The notes under the pieces: generated by a model | Database searches by the model: none | The model's input: the letters and a program-made list of their open reading frames with translations, nothing else | What the model was told of the DNA's origin: nothing | Assembly (NCBI RefSeq): GCF_030272615.1 | Contig: NC_081410.1 | Coordinates: forward strand, 127,908,640 to 127,968,639 | Length of the DNA: 60,000 nucleotides | From: Cryptomeria japonica | Taxonomy: Eukaryota; Streptophyta; Pinopsida; Cupressales; Cupressaceae | Reading direction: 5' to 3' | Part shown: positions 35,865 to 47,869 of the stretch, in pieces | Numbering within the stretch: position 1 is the stretch's first letter | Layout of the letters: each line of letters starts with the position of its first letter | Made by a program: the position numbers and the translations under genes

Positions 35865-37290
35865 ATCGCTCCTGTCCCTCAGTGAAGGACAGGAGCTCAA
35901 TCTCAAATATCTCATCATTCTTGCAGAGTCCAGACAAATTTTACGTTTGAAGTGATGGAGAACGGCGAGATCTTTCCATTGAATATAAATTGAAGATTTT
36001 CATGAGCACAGAAATGCCTCCAGGAGGAAAATCGCTCCTGTCCCTCAGTGAAGGACCGGAGCTACAATTCAAATTTCGTCTTGTCCTTGCAAGATTTTGA
36101 AAGTTTAATGATTTGAGGACGTCCGAAGGAAGATACTTTGCCAAATGAATATAATTTGATATGCAAAAACGAAGGAGAATGACCTATATTGACCATATCG
36201 CTCCTGTCCCTCTCCAAGGGACCAGGGCGAGGTACCTTGTAGCTCTCGTCCCTCTCCCAGGGACCAGAGCGATTTCCTTCATTTTGCAAAATCCAGACAA
36301 AGGTCAAGGCAAGTTTACGTTCAAAAGCAAGGAAGAACATGAGATGGACGCATTGAATACAAAATGAAGATTTTTTGGACGTCCACAAAGGTCCTAAATG
36401 TCTAGTTCGCTCCTGTCCCTCAGGAAGGGACCAGAGCGATTTTTGATATAATTGATTTTCTTGCAAAGTTACAAACAATGTCAAGGCATGAACGAATGGA
36501 GTGAAGAAAGACGAATCCGTTGAATATAGACTTGGAACCTGACAAAGTGAGATAAAGGCTACAAAAGGAGGATCGCTCCTGTCCCTCTCCAAGGGACCAG
36601 GGCGATACAATGGTGATGTTACTTCCTATGTAAGTTCAAGGTCGATCCAAGTCAAGACAAGGTGGCGAGGGACATTTCAAGGCGTCTTTAGCAAACACAA
36701 ACATTAAAAGGTCGTCACAATGATGAAATTCGCATCCTAGGACATAGATCGCTCCTGTCCCTCTCCAAGGGACCAGGGCGATGTTAGATGCATTGGTCAT
36801 TTTGTGCAAGATTTACGTAAGAACAAGATTTCATAAGGTAATGCAAGGTCTAAGGCATCGTTTGAAGATAACATACAAGAGTTTTGAACGTCCAAACATT
36901 GCTAATCAAGGTAAAAAGCTCACATCGCTCCTGTCCTTTGGACAAGGACCAGGGCGATCCTATCAAGAGCACTCATATTCCTTCAAGATCAAAGCAAGGT
37001 GAGGTTAAGCGAGGCAAGGGACGACGTTTGGAGGACATCACAATGAAGATCGAAGATAAAAGGATGCATATTGAACGTGGAAATTTGAAGATCGCTCCTG
37101 TCCTTTGGACAAGGACCAGGGCGATGAACATCCAAAGACACTCATGAACGCATGCAAGGCAATCAAATTCGAAGAGCTCATCATGATGATTAATGTTGAA
37201 CGTGGAGATGAAGGAGTTGAACGTGAAAAATGCAAAAATCAAGACAAAATCATGGATCGCTCCTGTCCCTCTCCAAGGGACCAGGGCGAT
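35865..37290. repeat. U3 array of ten quasi-palindromes (element A'), mirror of 5000-6425
   Basis: The same ten cores and spacings as in A, read on the opposite strand, for example GATCGCTCCTGTCCCTCTCC at 36571. The conservation of spacing is expected from the recent common source. Confidence 0.85.
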
Positions 37291-38745
37291 GAGGTACGTC
37301 CCTCTCATTTTCATAGTTTTGGCGCCAAATAAGCAATTCAAATTTTCCTTAAATGCTAAGTTCGATAAAAAATTGAAAATCCTATTTAATTTGGCATTTA
37401 ATGTGGCGTTGATCTTTTATTAATTATTTTGCCTTTATTAAAAATCGAAATTTGCAAATTAAAAACGTAAGGCATTAATAATTAATTAATTAATTAATAA
37501 AAATCGAATTTGAAGCGCTACAAAGGGAGGTCGGCCTTGCTAAATCATTTAAAAATCATTTAAAAAATTGTTTTATATCCTCAAGTCGGCCTAAGGGATA
37601 AATGCAATCCAAGCGCTATATATGGGGAGTGGAAGATTTCATTTTCACATCATCATTTTATCCTTCTACATGCGAATTAAGGAAGACAAGGGAGAAGTGC
37701 GATTTGGAGTTTCCTAATAAAGGTGGTGCGATATCTTGGAGACTTCGTTGGAGCGAATTTGTCAAGGATTGAAGACCACGTCAAAGGTGCGAGACTAGGA
37801 GGATTTGTTAAGGCGAACTTGAAGATCCATTTGAGCGAATTGTCAAAGAGGCAAGACTTGAAGATCACGTTGAAATCCAAAGGTGGCGAAATTGATCTTT
37901 TGAGGAGATAACATTGAAGACTATTTATACCTCAATTTCGCCTAGGCGAATTTTATTCATTTTGCATTTTAGAGTTAAGCTCTCAAGTAAGGTATGGCAA
38001 GATCTCTTGTTTTAATTTCGAATTTTGATTGTCATTGCCTTAATTTTGAAATTTTGTTTTTCCTTAGCTCAGTCTTTTTTAGGAAATGATTAATAAAGGA
38101 CTTATCATTAAGTTTCCTAAAATTGCTCTCTAATTTATGTTATGTATTGCAAAATCATGGTATTAATTTTGAAATGTTGTGTAGGCATCAAATGGAGGTC
38201 TCTTCAAGGAAAATCAAGCCGGATCCAGGACGGTCTTCGCCAGGACGGTCTTCGCCGGGACGGTCTTAGCCAGGACATGGGCGACCTCTTTCAATCCAGC
38301 GTTCCAAGGCGAGGTACATCATCTTCCTGCACATCAAGGACGCAAGGAGTTAGAACAAGGGCTCGTTGAAGAAGCAAAATAGTTCCAGATGAATTAATTA
38401 AAGCAAGCTTCTCAACAACATCAAGTTGAATATCTACCAAGTTCCAAGTGTCAAATGAGGTGGCGTCCTAGTCATCATTTCTCCAATCAGTGAAGTCCAT
38501 CTCAGCATGTCCAGATTCAATGTACTTAACTCATGGAAGGTGGCACAAACTCCGATGTACCTACCCCGGCTATCCATTGGTCGATTTTTCTAAAAGGGAC
38601 ATGTGTCCAAGCAATACAATTTTATCATTGGTCAAACATTAAATGTTATGTAATGGTTGTAACAAACCCTAATTAGGGTTTTCATTGTAAAATCTTGGCC
38701 ATTGATCTTGAATTGATCTAAGCCATCAAATTGTATTGTGGGCAC

Positions 38746-38753
38746 TATATAAG
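38746..38753 (+). promoter_or_regulatory. TATA box of LTR A'
   Basis: GGCACTATATAAGCCC, about 860 bp before the LTR 3' end; CCAATGGTCAAAC-like sequences and a GTAGGTACATCGG box (reverse strand) stand upstream. Confidence 0.6.
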
Positions 38754-39612
38754 CCCAAGCATTTCATTTTGTAAAAAAGGGAATTTTTTAGATGATTAGA
38801 GAGAGTTGTAAATAGTTGGAAGAGTTAGAATATAGTTGATAGAATAGCAATTAGAGTAGAATAGGAGGACAAGGCAAGAAATTGTTGCCATTGATTGTAA
38901 ACAAACTCCATTTTCATTGAAGTAATGGTGAAATATGTCGTTTTCTTGCAATTTGCATGGTTTCTTGTTGAAGTCTTCAATCTTAGATGGTAGATAATTA
39001 GATGAATGGAGGAAATGTGATTGATTGATGGTGGAATTCGTACATCCATACTACTAGCAGTTTGTTGATTGCAGACTTGCCTTGCGTAGTCAACTGGAAT
39101 CATTCAGCTTAAGCTCAATTTCAATTTGTCGCCTCTTCAATGATATGCATCAACTTGGATGGTATCTATGCCTGCGGTGATGATTTGAACATCATAAAGC
39201 TCCCTTAGAAGATCGCACTAGTCTTGTGTAGATGTTCCATTGATGTCAAAACAAGATCTAGTTAGAGTTTTGTCAAAAATCAAATCATTGCTCCTACATT
39301 CTTAGTATTAGGATTAGATCCTCTCTTCGCCCTTATCCTTTTTCCATTTTTTCCAAATCTAAGTTAGTAAGAGCCTGTGTCCAGCAAAGCAGATCGGAAG
39401 TTCAATGTAAGTCCCCTTGTGATTCCAGCAAATCACATCATACCACTGGAGCTTGTCCACACGTAGAGACCCTACATCAAAGAACCTTGGAGTCTACCTA
39501 ACTGATCCTTTATGCGAATCTTCAGCAGTTAGAGACTATTTTCTCAAGAGAGGATAAGATGCCTTTAGGTATTTTATTCTGTGTATGATTGTGTACAAAA
39601 CACACGTCAACA

Positions 39613-39766
39613 ATACCCCAACAAAGTATTGAACTTCACCCTTTTCGAACACCCTAGCAAGGTATCAAGCTTCTTCCTTCTCCAATACCCAGTTATCAAT
39701 CTTTGTCCTTTTCCAATTCACCAACAAGGTACTAGACCTCTTCCTTCTCTAATATCCTAATATCAG
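39613..39766 (+). repeat. Minisatellite-like stretch, left part (continues 42543-42680)
   Basis: Diverged units of about 31-37 bp share AATACCC.A..AAGGTATC and CTTC.TCCTTCTCC. The stretch continues after element F and seems to begin before A' (TGACCCTTGATACC). Two young elements, A' and F, landed in it. Confidence 0.6.
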
Positions 39767-40919
39767 TGATGTAGAGCATCATGAAAAACCCTTCAAGAAC
39801 CCCAAATCAACATGGAGTTCCAATCTCAACACAACATCTTCACTTGTATTAGAGGCATAATCTGATCATAATCATCATTCTACAGTCTAAAACAATATTA
39901 ATATCAACCAACCAATCCAATATCAAATCCATCATATCATTTTATAACCCTTTGAACATTAATCAAAACCAAAACAATGCATTATGTTGTCCCAGTTAAT
40001 GACAGTTTGATATACCCGTACTCAGTTATTAATAACTTTCAAACCCGAGCATATTTGGAAGATCGCTTCGGTGAGGCTGTAGAAAACTAGGTTTCTAAAA
40101 CCATCTCAAAATTTGAGAGCAATCCAACGGTGGAGTTACGAGTTATGGTCTCTGCACTGAGACCATTTTGAGTGTTATAGAAAAAACAAGAAATGTGCAT
40201 GTACAGTCTGCCCAGGGCATCAAATATCTCCCAAAATACAAATCCATTTGATATGAAATAAAATACATCTGAAATCCCCTTTAATCTACTCTCAAAATAA
40301 CTAAGATTTAGATTTTTCCCATGGTTAAAAGTTGGAATATGATCAAACCCTTGCACACACCTCTGTAAATGAGGGTTTACAAAAACTAACATAACTCATT
40401 CATTCCTTCATAAAAAAACACCAAACCAAATCCAAAAGAAGGATAACTCATTGACCTAACTTTTCATAGTAATTATACACCATTTTCAGGCCTTACATGG
40501 CCGTACAAGGCCTGGAAATAGAGAAGATAACTGTTTTAGGACTGCAAAACAAAGGTTTTTGAATTCCCAATTTCAAACAAAATGTACTCCTCCTTTCTCT
40601 TCGGTTTGGATCAACATTACATCATTTAAATAGTGATTCCCATCCTTGGGAACTCTCATAACTACCCTTTAACCAATTTGGAACTCCTCATTTATGCATT
40701 TTACATCCTTCTTACCCTTATTTGGGTCCTTTAACACATTTTTGAATATTTCAACCTCATAAGGACCTTTTGGACAATTTATGAAAAATGGCTTACATAG
40801 CCTTACATTATGATTTACTATGACTCAAATAGACCTTATAAGCTCAAAAATTATTGAAATTACTCATGACATCACTCTTGACCTCATGGAACCTCTTGAA
40901 ACTAGGTGCTCCTGCACCA
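39767..40919 (-). repeat. LTR of element F (3' LTR in sense direction)
   Basis: Direct repeat of 41390-42542, equal length with scattered substitutions and no indel noticed. Confidence 0.92.
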
Positions 40920-41374
40920 TACTGCCGACCTTGAAATCTTTCCAAGTCCCTTGTAAACAACCTGTAAGAAAATTTTGTATCTTGGACTGAAACTTTGTCT
41001 TTGTCTTCATCTTTATCTCTGCCTCTTCATTTCATCATTCTCTCATTATCCTCATGCTGTTGCTACCAACTTCAAAAAGGTAATCATCCTCTCAACTACT
41101 CCCATCCATGGAGTATCCAATGGCTGCAACTCAAGGTGTTCCTCAGGCATCCACACAAACTCACACTTCCTTTGCCTCACCTAGGAGTCTAGTTTTCCTC
41201 TCTCCCTAGTCTTTTGGCAACCACAACCAGGTTCTCTCCTCAACCTGTTCCACTGCAATTAGGTGGATCCAACACCTGCAACCAAACACAACACAAACAC
41301 AAAACAACTATGTGGATTGCCTCCCTCGGCGTTCTATCCATAAAACAACTTTCCAAACCCAAACCTTTTGCTGG

Positions 41375-41386
41375 GCTCTGATACCA
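41375..41386 (-). promoter_or_regulatory. Primer-binding site, initiator tRNA-Met type
   Basis: TGGTATCAGAGC on -, followed by CCAGC. This 12-base match is the usual PBS of plant LTR retrotransposons. It sits three bases from the inner LTR end. Confidence 0.85.
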
Positions 41387-41389
41387 ATT

Positions 41390-42542
41390 TGATGCAGAGC
41401 ATCATGAAAAACCCTTCAAGAACCCCAAATCAACATGGAGTTCCAATCTCAACACAACATCTTCACTTGTATTAGAGGCATAATCTAATCATAATCATCA
41501 TTCTACAGTCCAAAACAATATTAATATCAACCAACCAATCCAATATCAAATCCATCATATCATTTTATAACCCTTTGAACATTAATCAAGACCAAAACAA
41601 TGCATTATGCTGTCCCAGTTAATGACAGTTTGATATACCCGTACTCAATTATTAATAACTTTCAAACCCAAGCATTTTTGGAAGATCGCTTCAGTGAGGC
41701 TATAGAAAACTAGGTTTCTAAAACCATCTCAAAATTTGAGAGCAATCCAACGGTGGAGTTACGAGTTATGGTCTCTGCACCGAGACCATTTTGAGTGTTA
41801 TAGAAAAAACAAGAAATGTGCATGTACAGTCCGCCTAGGGCATCAAATATCTCCCAAAATACAAATCCATTTGGTATGAAATAAAATACATCTGAAATCC
41901 CCTTTAATCTACTCTCAGAATAACTAAGATTTAGATTTTTCCCATGGTTAAAAGTTGGAATATGATCAAACCCTTGCACACACCTCTGTAAATGAGGGTT
42001 TACAAAAACTAACATAACTCATTCATTCCTTCATAAAAAAACACCAAACCAAAGCCAAAAGAAGGATAACTCATTGACCTAACTTTTCATAGTAATTATA
42101 CACCATTTTCAGGCCTTACATGGCCGTACAAGGCCTGGAAATAGAGAAGATAACTGTTTTAGGACTGCAAAACAAAGGTTTTTGAATTCCCAATTTCAAA
42201 CAAAATGTACTCCTTCTTTCTCTTCGGTTTGGATCAACATTACATCATTTAAATAGTGATTCCCATCCTTGGGAACTCTCATAACTACCCTTTAACCAAT
42301 TTGGAACTCCTCATTTATGCATTTTACATCCTTCTTACCCTTATTTGGGTCTTTTAACACATTTTTGAATATTTCAACCTCATGAGGACCTTTTGGACAA
42401 TTTATGAAAAATGGCTTACATAGCCTTACATTATGATTTACTATGACTCAAATAGACCTTATAAGCTCAAAAATTATTGAAATTACTCATGACATCACTC
42501 TTGACCTCATGGAACCTCTTGAAACTAGGTGCTCCTGCACCA
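41390..42542 (-). repeat. LTR of element F (5' LTR in sense direction)
   Basis: Adjoins the tRNA-Met primer-binding site on its inner side. Confidence 0.92.
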
Positions 42543-43375
42543 ATCAGACTTCATCCTTCTCCAATATTCGATGAAGTATCTTCTCCCTTCTTTGATACCC
42601 TAACAAGATATCTAACTACTCACATCTCCAATACCCAAATATCAAAATTCTCCCATTTCTAATACCCCAACCACATATCAGATGTCACCCTATTCCTTTA
42701 CTTCTCAAAGTCGTGACAAAGCCATCTATCTATTCTAACCCGTCCTAGCCCACCTAAGTAAATAATCTTCCTTCATTATTTGATTAGTTATTTTCTCACA
42801 CATAATTAAACAATTTTATTATTTAATTATCCTATTTCCACCTCACATGGCTAAAATTATTAATTTTATTATTTAATTTAGCTTTTTCCCTCCACCATCT
42901 TCAAGAATAAAGGAGCCATTAAATGCATTTCCCTCCCACATTCTTATGGTTGCAACAAATTACTGTTTTCAGTAAATGCAATCTTAGCCCTTCATTTCAA
43001 ACAGACTTAAGCATGACCCTTCATCCTCTCCTCAATCTTAGGAAAGTCTTCTCATTCATTCTCCACGATTTATCTTCTAATCTCGTCTCCATTCATTTTC
43101 TCTCCCAAAAATCTATAAATTGACACACTATCCTATGCAAATTCATCATTCAATCGTGTGCTGACATGTCAAAATAAGTAACTTTTTGAGCAAAATAGCA
43201 TCCGCATCCCAATCATTGGAGCAAATATACTCAATAATGGAGTTTTATGGTAAACTTTGCTTTGTTTGAACTTTATTTTATGCTCTATTTGAGGTTTGTA
43301 GTAGTTTCGAATAAGAAGTTTTCATTTGCATTTATTTCCTAGTTTGATTTATAAACTATTGCTTACAACATGGAC
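42543..43375 (+). other. Possible gypsy LTR remainder with TATA box
   Basis: The minisatellite-like start (to about 42680) is followed by AT-rich 'TTTTATTATTTAATTA' motifs, CTATAAAT at 43113-43120, and a U5-like block to GCTTACA near 43370. The order fits an LTR of the gypsy relic to its left, split by A' and F. I found no 5' LTR partner, so this is inference. Confidence 0.4.
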
Positions 43376-43384
43376 ACATGATAT

Positions 43385-43595
43385 GTCACCGCTCACATGC
43401 AACACATGGTAGCCTCTACACCATAGGGCATGACATTACACAAGCATACCATTTGGTACCATAGGCATCTAACAAATGGCAATATCCATGCCACATGAGA
43501 TAGCACCATATTGGTTTGACACTTGGCATCATCGTCATTCACATGTGCAATGCCCATATGTATTGGACGTATTAGTGATACACACAAGGATCAAG
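43385..43595 (+). repeat. Dispersed repeat, copy of the left half of 10840-11290
   Basis: ATGCCACATGAGATAGCACC and TTTGACACTTGGCA are shared exactly, with about 85% similarity by eye across the core 55 bp. Confidence 0.7.
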
Positions 43596-46500
43596 TGTCC
43601 AATGAAAGGGAATTGATTCTAGTAACTTCTCACAAAAAGAAAATCACAATAATACTCAAAAGATTAAAGCTCAAAAGTCACATTACAATGTACTCAGGCT
43701 TGTAGCCTAGCAATAAGACAATACAAAAAATTTAGAATTCTCCAACCTCTACAGCTGATTGTCACACTCCCATAATGACCAACAAAAGATGATTATCTAC
43801 TCTATCCTAGAACCCCTATTATTTGTTATTTGTACTGCCCTTTAACATATATTTTTTATAAGAAACAATTGCCTAAAATAGACAAGTTGCCAGCATTTGA
43901 AACTATCAACAACCCATGGTTCCTAATATTAGGATCAGTCATACAAAGTGTTGGTCCTCCAACTTGCATTCAATAACTTCTAAGAAGTTGCGAGTTTCTA
44001 TGCTCAAAGTCATAGAGAGGATAGCCAGTGAACAAGAAAATAAGATATTCTCTCCTACAATTTAGGATTACCAAAACTTGGGGTGTGGCCTTATCAATGC
44101 ACAATAGATTCTATCACAATGTAAGATTTCATATAAAATCTTCATGCATACAAGGCAAGGACTCTTGAAATATTGCACATTCCTATACATCCCTTGTACC
44201 CTTAATGCTCAAGCATAAACATGAAAAATAAATAAAAAATAAATTAAACATCAAATGCTTTTCTCCTTTAATATAAGAGTAGGCTAGGAGGAATTTCTTT
44301 GACTACTGATGCCTATCTAGGGAAAACAAAGTCATCAAATATTTCTACCAATATGTCTTAACAGCAACTCTTCTGGTGATTCAAAACATATAACACTGCC
44401 TTACAGTGACTATTATTGCCGTACAACAACATGAACCTCCATAAGTAATTTGTATACAAAGTTTTACTTAATAATCACAATCCTAACACTGCAAAACCTA
44501 TTTACTTTCTATCAAAGATTTCTCACCCTCCTTCAAGATGTACTAACTAGAACAATACATCCTATAGAAAATTGACAGGCAAAGATTTTCTACCCTCCTT
44601 GAAGGCATACTTCTCTTCAAGAATAGATAAACAGAAAAGGAGACAACAATACAATCAAACCATTATTCATATAAATAAACTAAAATTTTATATCACCACA
44701 AATTGCATACACAATACAAAATATATTGTATTTTTTAAAATAAACTATGCTATACGCTACAAAGGTTCTTTCCCTCATTTTCCAACCTTTCACAAATGAA
44801 AAATCCATCCCATATATAGAAAAGATGCACAAAGTTAGTCCCCTTGGATGGGCGACATGTGTCAAGCCGAGATCACAAGATGAACCACTAAAAAGAACTA
44901 CCTAGAAATAGATCATATGAAACCATTGTAAGGAAATCACGATTCTATTATGGCCATTACAAGAAACTTTAGTTAGGGAAAAATCTGATTCACATGCCAA
45001 TAGTCACCATACTTTGTCATGTAAGCTATGGAAAATCTCATGAAATCTGATAGATCGACAGCCAAGAGATGGCCTAACAACCATTGGGACTTGAATTTTC
45101 AACCACTACATTAATGGAGGCATAAGCCAATTTCCTTCTCTACGATTGGAAAGTCATGAATATTTGTGTTGTTGAAGTGAATATTTGTTTCTAGATATAG
45201 GAAAAATCTGATTGACTAGTTGCAAAACATTATCGGGTCATTGAATGCACTTTGAATTAGATGGGGAAGTAAATAGGAACAAATTGTGAAAACGCAAGAG
45301 TTCTGAAGTTTCAAGGATTGAAGATTGGGCATACCTCATTGTAGGAGTTGATTATGAATTCCCCACACCATAGGATCACTTTCCAAACAAAAAAAAACTT
45401 CCACAAGAGAGAATGGAAAGAATAGCTTGCTTGATTATGGATGCAAGATTGAATTGATTGAGTTTTATAAAATGTACATGAGATGCCTTGCTTATAAAGA
45501 CAATATTAAGAGATAGGATCAGACGAGATTATGATGTGTCTCCTAATCCTACATAATGAGACAACTAAAGTGATAATTATAAAATGCCCTAGGGCTCAAG
45601 AATTAAAGGCCAAAAGATAAGATTTTATGACAACACACACCTTCTAGGAAGATTCACTAGGACCTAAGTACACTTAAGCATATGAAGAGGACCTACTAGT
45701 AAAATAGTTAGAAAAAATACCTTATTCACACCAACACACATCTCATTCCTTGTCAGAGACCAAGGTTTGGGAGTATTGCATACTTGGTACCATGTAAAAG
45801 GTAAGCCCATACCTTCAATTACAATAAGATATGTGTAGGAAGTTATTTAGCACCAAGGTTTGGACATGCTCAAGAGAAAGTACTTGGGTAAGAGGAAAAA
45901 TGAAATTCCAACTCTGAGAGGTATACAAAGGAAATGGTAGAGTTCAAAGTTTGGGGATGACAAGGAATAGGTACCTAAGTAGAGAAGGCCAAAATTCCAA
46001 CTCCAATAAAGTAACTTGATGAAAATATTAAGTTGGGAGTCAGAAGTCAGAAGTCAGAAGTTGGGAGTTGGAAATCAAGAGTCGGGAGTCAAGGATGACC
46101 CTTATGAGGTACTTAAATGAAAGTCTAAACTTTTGGTCCACTATGAATACTTAAGGAAAACTATCAAACTTCAAAGTTTGGTGGAACACAACCATACTCT
46201 AGCAAGAAAATGTTTGAAACTCTGATCATAAAATAACTTAAGTGCAAAGCCAAATTTTGAAAGAAATACATGCCAAGTACCCAAGTAAGGGTGAGCCCAA
46301 AACTCCAACACAAGGAAATAAAGCAACAAGTTGGGATTTTGTAGATCAAGAGGGATCAAAAAAATGGTATCCGAGGAAGGGAATCTAAAGCTTTGGTGCA
46401 AGGAACTTAAGGTAAATGGTAAGAGTTTGTGTTAGGAAAATGGTACTCTGCTAAAAGAAACCCTAAAAGTCCAATAACTTGCACAAACTTAAGAATTTGG

Positions 46501-47385
46501 ACAACAAAACCCCTCACACAATAGGCTTTTTAAGATTTTCCCAACATCCAACCCACTGATAAGCACACAAGGGATGACAAAGGACACACTTAGCCAATTT
46601 TTTGACAAAGAGAAACCCACTAAAACTCTCTCAAATGAGTTATAAATGGTGAGTTAACACAAGGTAACTACAACAAAGTGTACCAAGACTAAAGATTTTG
46701 CATTTTGAGGCATGTGAAACGGGGCTTTGACATAAGAGACATTGCCGACCATATCAAAGTTTTGACCAAGAATATGCATATAAATAGAATATTAACATGT
46801 CACTATTGTGCTTGTTAGAGATTTAAGGCATAAAATCCCATGATCCCATTAGTAATAACCCAAACTAAAGGTGTTGTTAAAATGTCCCACAAAGGTAACT
46901 ATCACCCAATGACTACAAGTTAAATACCCACAATTTCACTTGAATTGCCCAAAAAGAATATTGCCAAACATGATACCATCCCAACAAACAAGTCAAGAAT
47001 GTTAATGCCTAGCAAAAGGAGTCTAACCAAATCAATGAGAAACAACAATGTGTGCCCCCCAATAGATGAGATGTAGCACCCAAAAAGGGTGTACATGTCC
47101 AATTTCTTTTATCCTCACATCCAAGAGGATATTTAGTAGATCCCAACAAAGATATCAAATTGATTGCAACCATGAAACCTTTGAAATTTGTGTTTAGATC
47201 CATTCATATGGACCCCACATGACTAGTTATAGCTAGGAAGTTCTTATTTTAAATGAGAAATTTGAATATCTCATTGGCCTTTGGGATTCCCAACAACTCA
47301 CATATAGAAGGAAAACAAAGAAAACAAAAATTACCCTATTATTTTTGGGGGGCGACATAGGATTGCACATAAACCTAGATGCCCC
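43596..47385. other. Long non-coding stretch, repeat-like but unassigned
   Basis: It separates the two halves of a repeat that are contiguous near 11 kb, so it may be an insertion. It holds only short open frames. From about 45720 to 46440, degenerate repeats with AAGTTTGG, GGTAC(c/t) and 'AAATTCCAACTC' recur, and a heptamer array stands at 46031. No element termini were recognised. Confidence 0.4.
46031..46093 (+). repeat. Heptamer tandem array, nine units (AGTCAGA/AGTTGGG type)
   Basis: Successive 7-mers: AGTTGGG, three AGTCAGA, AGTTGGG, AGTTGGA, AATCAAG, AGTCGGG, AGTCAAG. The phase is kept for 63 bp without indels. Confidence 0.9.
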
Positions 47386-47690
47386 TCCATTAGTTAGCAT
47401 CTACATGGAGCCTTGTTAGTGACCTAGTTGTACTATTAATGTATATATACTTGCATTGTACATCATATATAGTTAGAGACAAATCCATAGATTCGCATCT
47501 AAACCCTATATACAAATTTCCCCAACTTTTTTAGTAGAAGTGGCATATCTACCAAAAGTCTTCCACATCTTAAAAAGTGCCTTTGGCATTACACATTCTA
47601 TGTTCTTGTGGATTACTAGCTAATTTGCAAAATTGTCCACCTATTTTCTTGAAAATTGGATCATCAAGGCATCCAATATATTTTTTCTAT
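47386..47690 (+). repeat. Dispersed repeat, copy of the right half of 10840-11290
   Basis: Shares TTGTGGATTACTAGCTAATT and TTGTCCACC, with a TATA-like TGTATATATAC at 47441-47451. Confidence 0.7.
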
Positions 47691-47749
47691 TTGTTTTGTC
47701 CACCATATAAGTGTTTAAATGTTAAAAATAGTTAGGATTAGGTGTCATT

Positions 47750-47867
47750 CACCTTGCAAATCCTCAACAAGTAATGATAGTTTTATTCAACGTTATCAAT
47801 AAATAATACACCTTGCAAATCCTCAACAAGTAATGATAGTTTTATTCAACGTTATCAATAAATAATT
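47750..47867 (+). repeat. Tandem duplication, 59 bp x 2
   Basis: ACCTTGCAAATCCTCAACAA...TATCAATAAATAAT is repeated with a 59-bp offset, identical by eye. Confidence 0.95.
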
Positions 47868-47869
47868 GT

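Larger units (their letters stand above)
35418..39612 (+). mobile_element. Element A': 4195-bp solo-LTR-like element, near-identical inverted twin of A
   Basis: It starts TGTTGTGACG and ends ACGTCAACA, with the duplication ATACC at 35413-35417 and 39613-39617. Position x pairs with 42290 minus x in element A without any length change. The few substitutions I noticed by eye are at A positions near 2836, 3149, 3531, 6651 and 6749, so identity is about 99.9%. The different target duplications show two separate insertions. TATATAAG at 38746-38753 on + gives the sense direction, and a second TATA-like GCTATATATGGGG is at 37613-37625. Mirror copies of all short frames in A recur here; I regard none as coding. 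Confidence 0.88.
39767..42542 (-). mobile_element. Element F: non-autonomous LTR retrotransposon with two 1153-bp LTRs
   Basis: LTRs lie at 39767-40919 and 41390-42542, each 1153 bp, with TG...CA ends (TGATG...GCACCA on +). The duplication is ATCAG at 39762-39766 and 42543-42547. Read on -, the internal 470 bp begins with TGGTATCAGAGC (41386-41375), the standard plant primer-binding site complementary to initiator tRNA-Met, three bases inside the LTR; this sets the - orientation. I counted about 19 differences between LTRs by eye, nearly all transitions, or about 1.6%. The internal region encodes no recognisable gag or pol, only a short frame with MPEEHLELQPLDTPWMGVV, so it must be mobilised in trans. 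The 101-codon frame in each LTR is simply the LTR sequence. Confidence 0.92.

Noticed and set aside
2678-39612. The inverted 4.2-kb pair as an assembly duplication or one giant fold-back transposon
   Set aside because: Each copy has its own different 5-bp target duplication, a few substitutions separate them, and the intervening DNA is an unrelated mixture of elements.
40087-42015. Two 101-codon frames as paralogous genes
   Set aside because: They are the same place in the two LTRs of element F.
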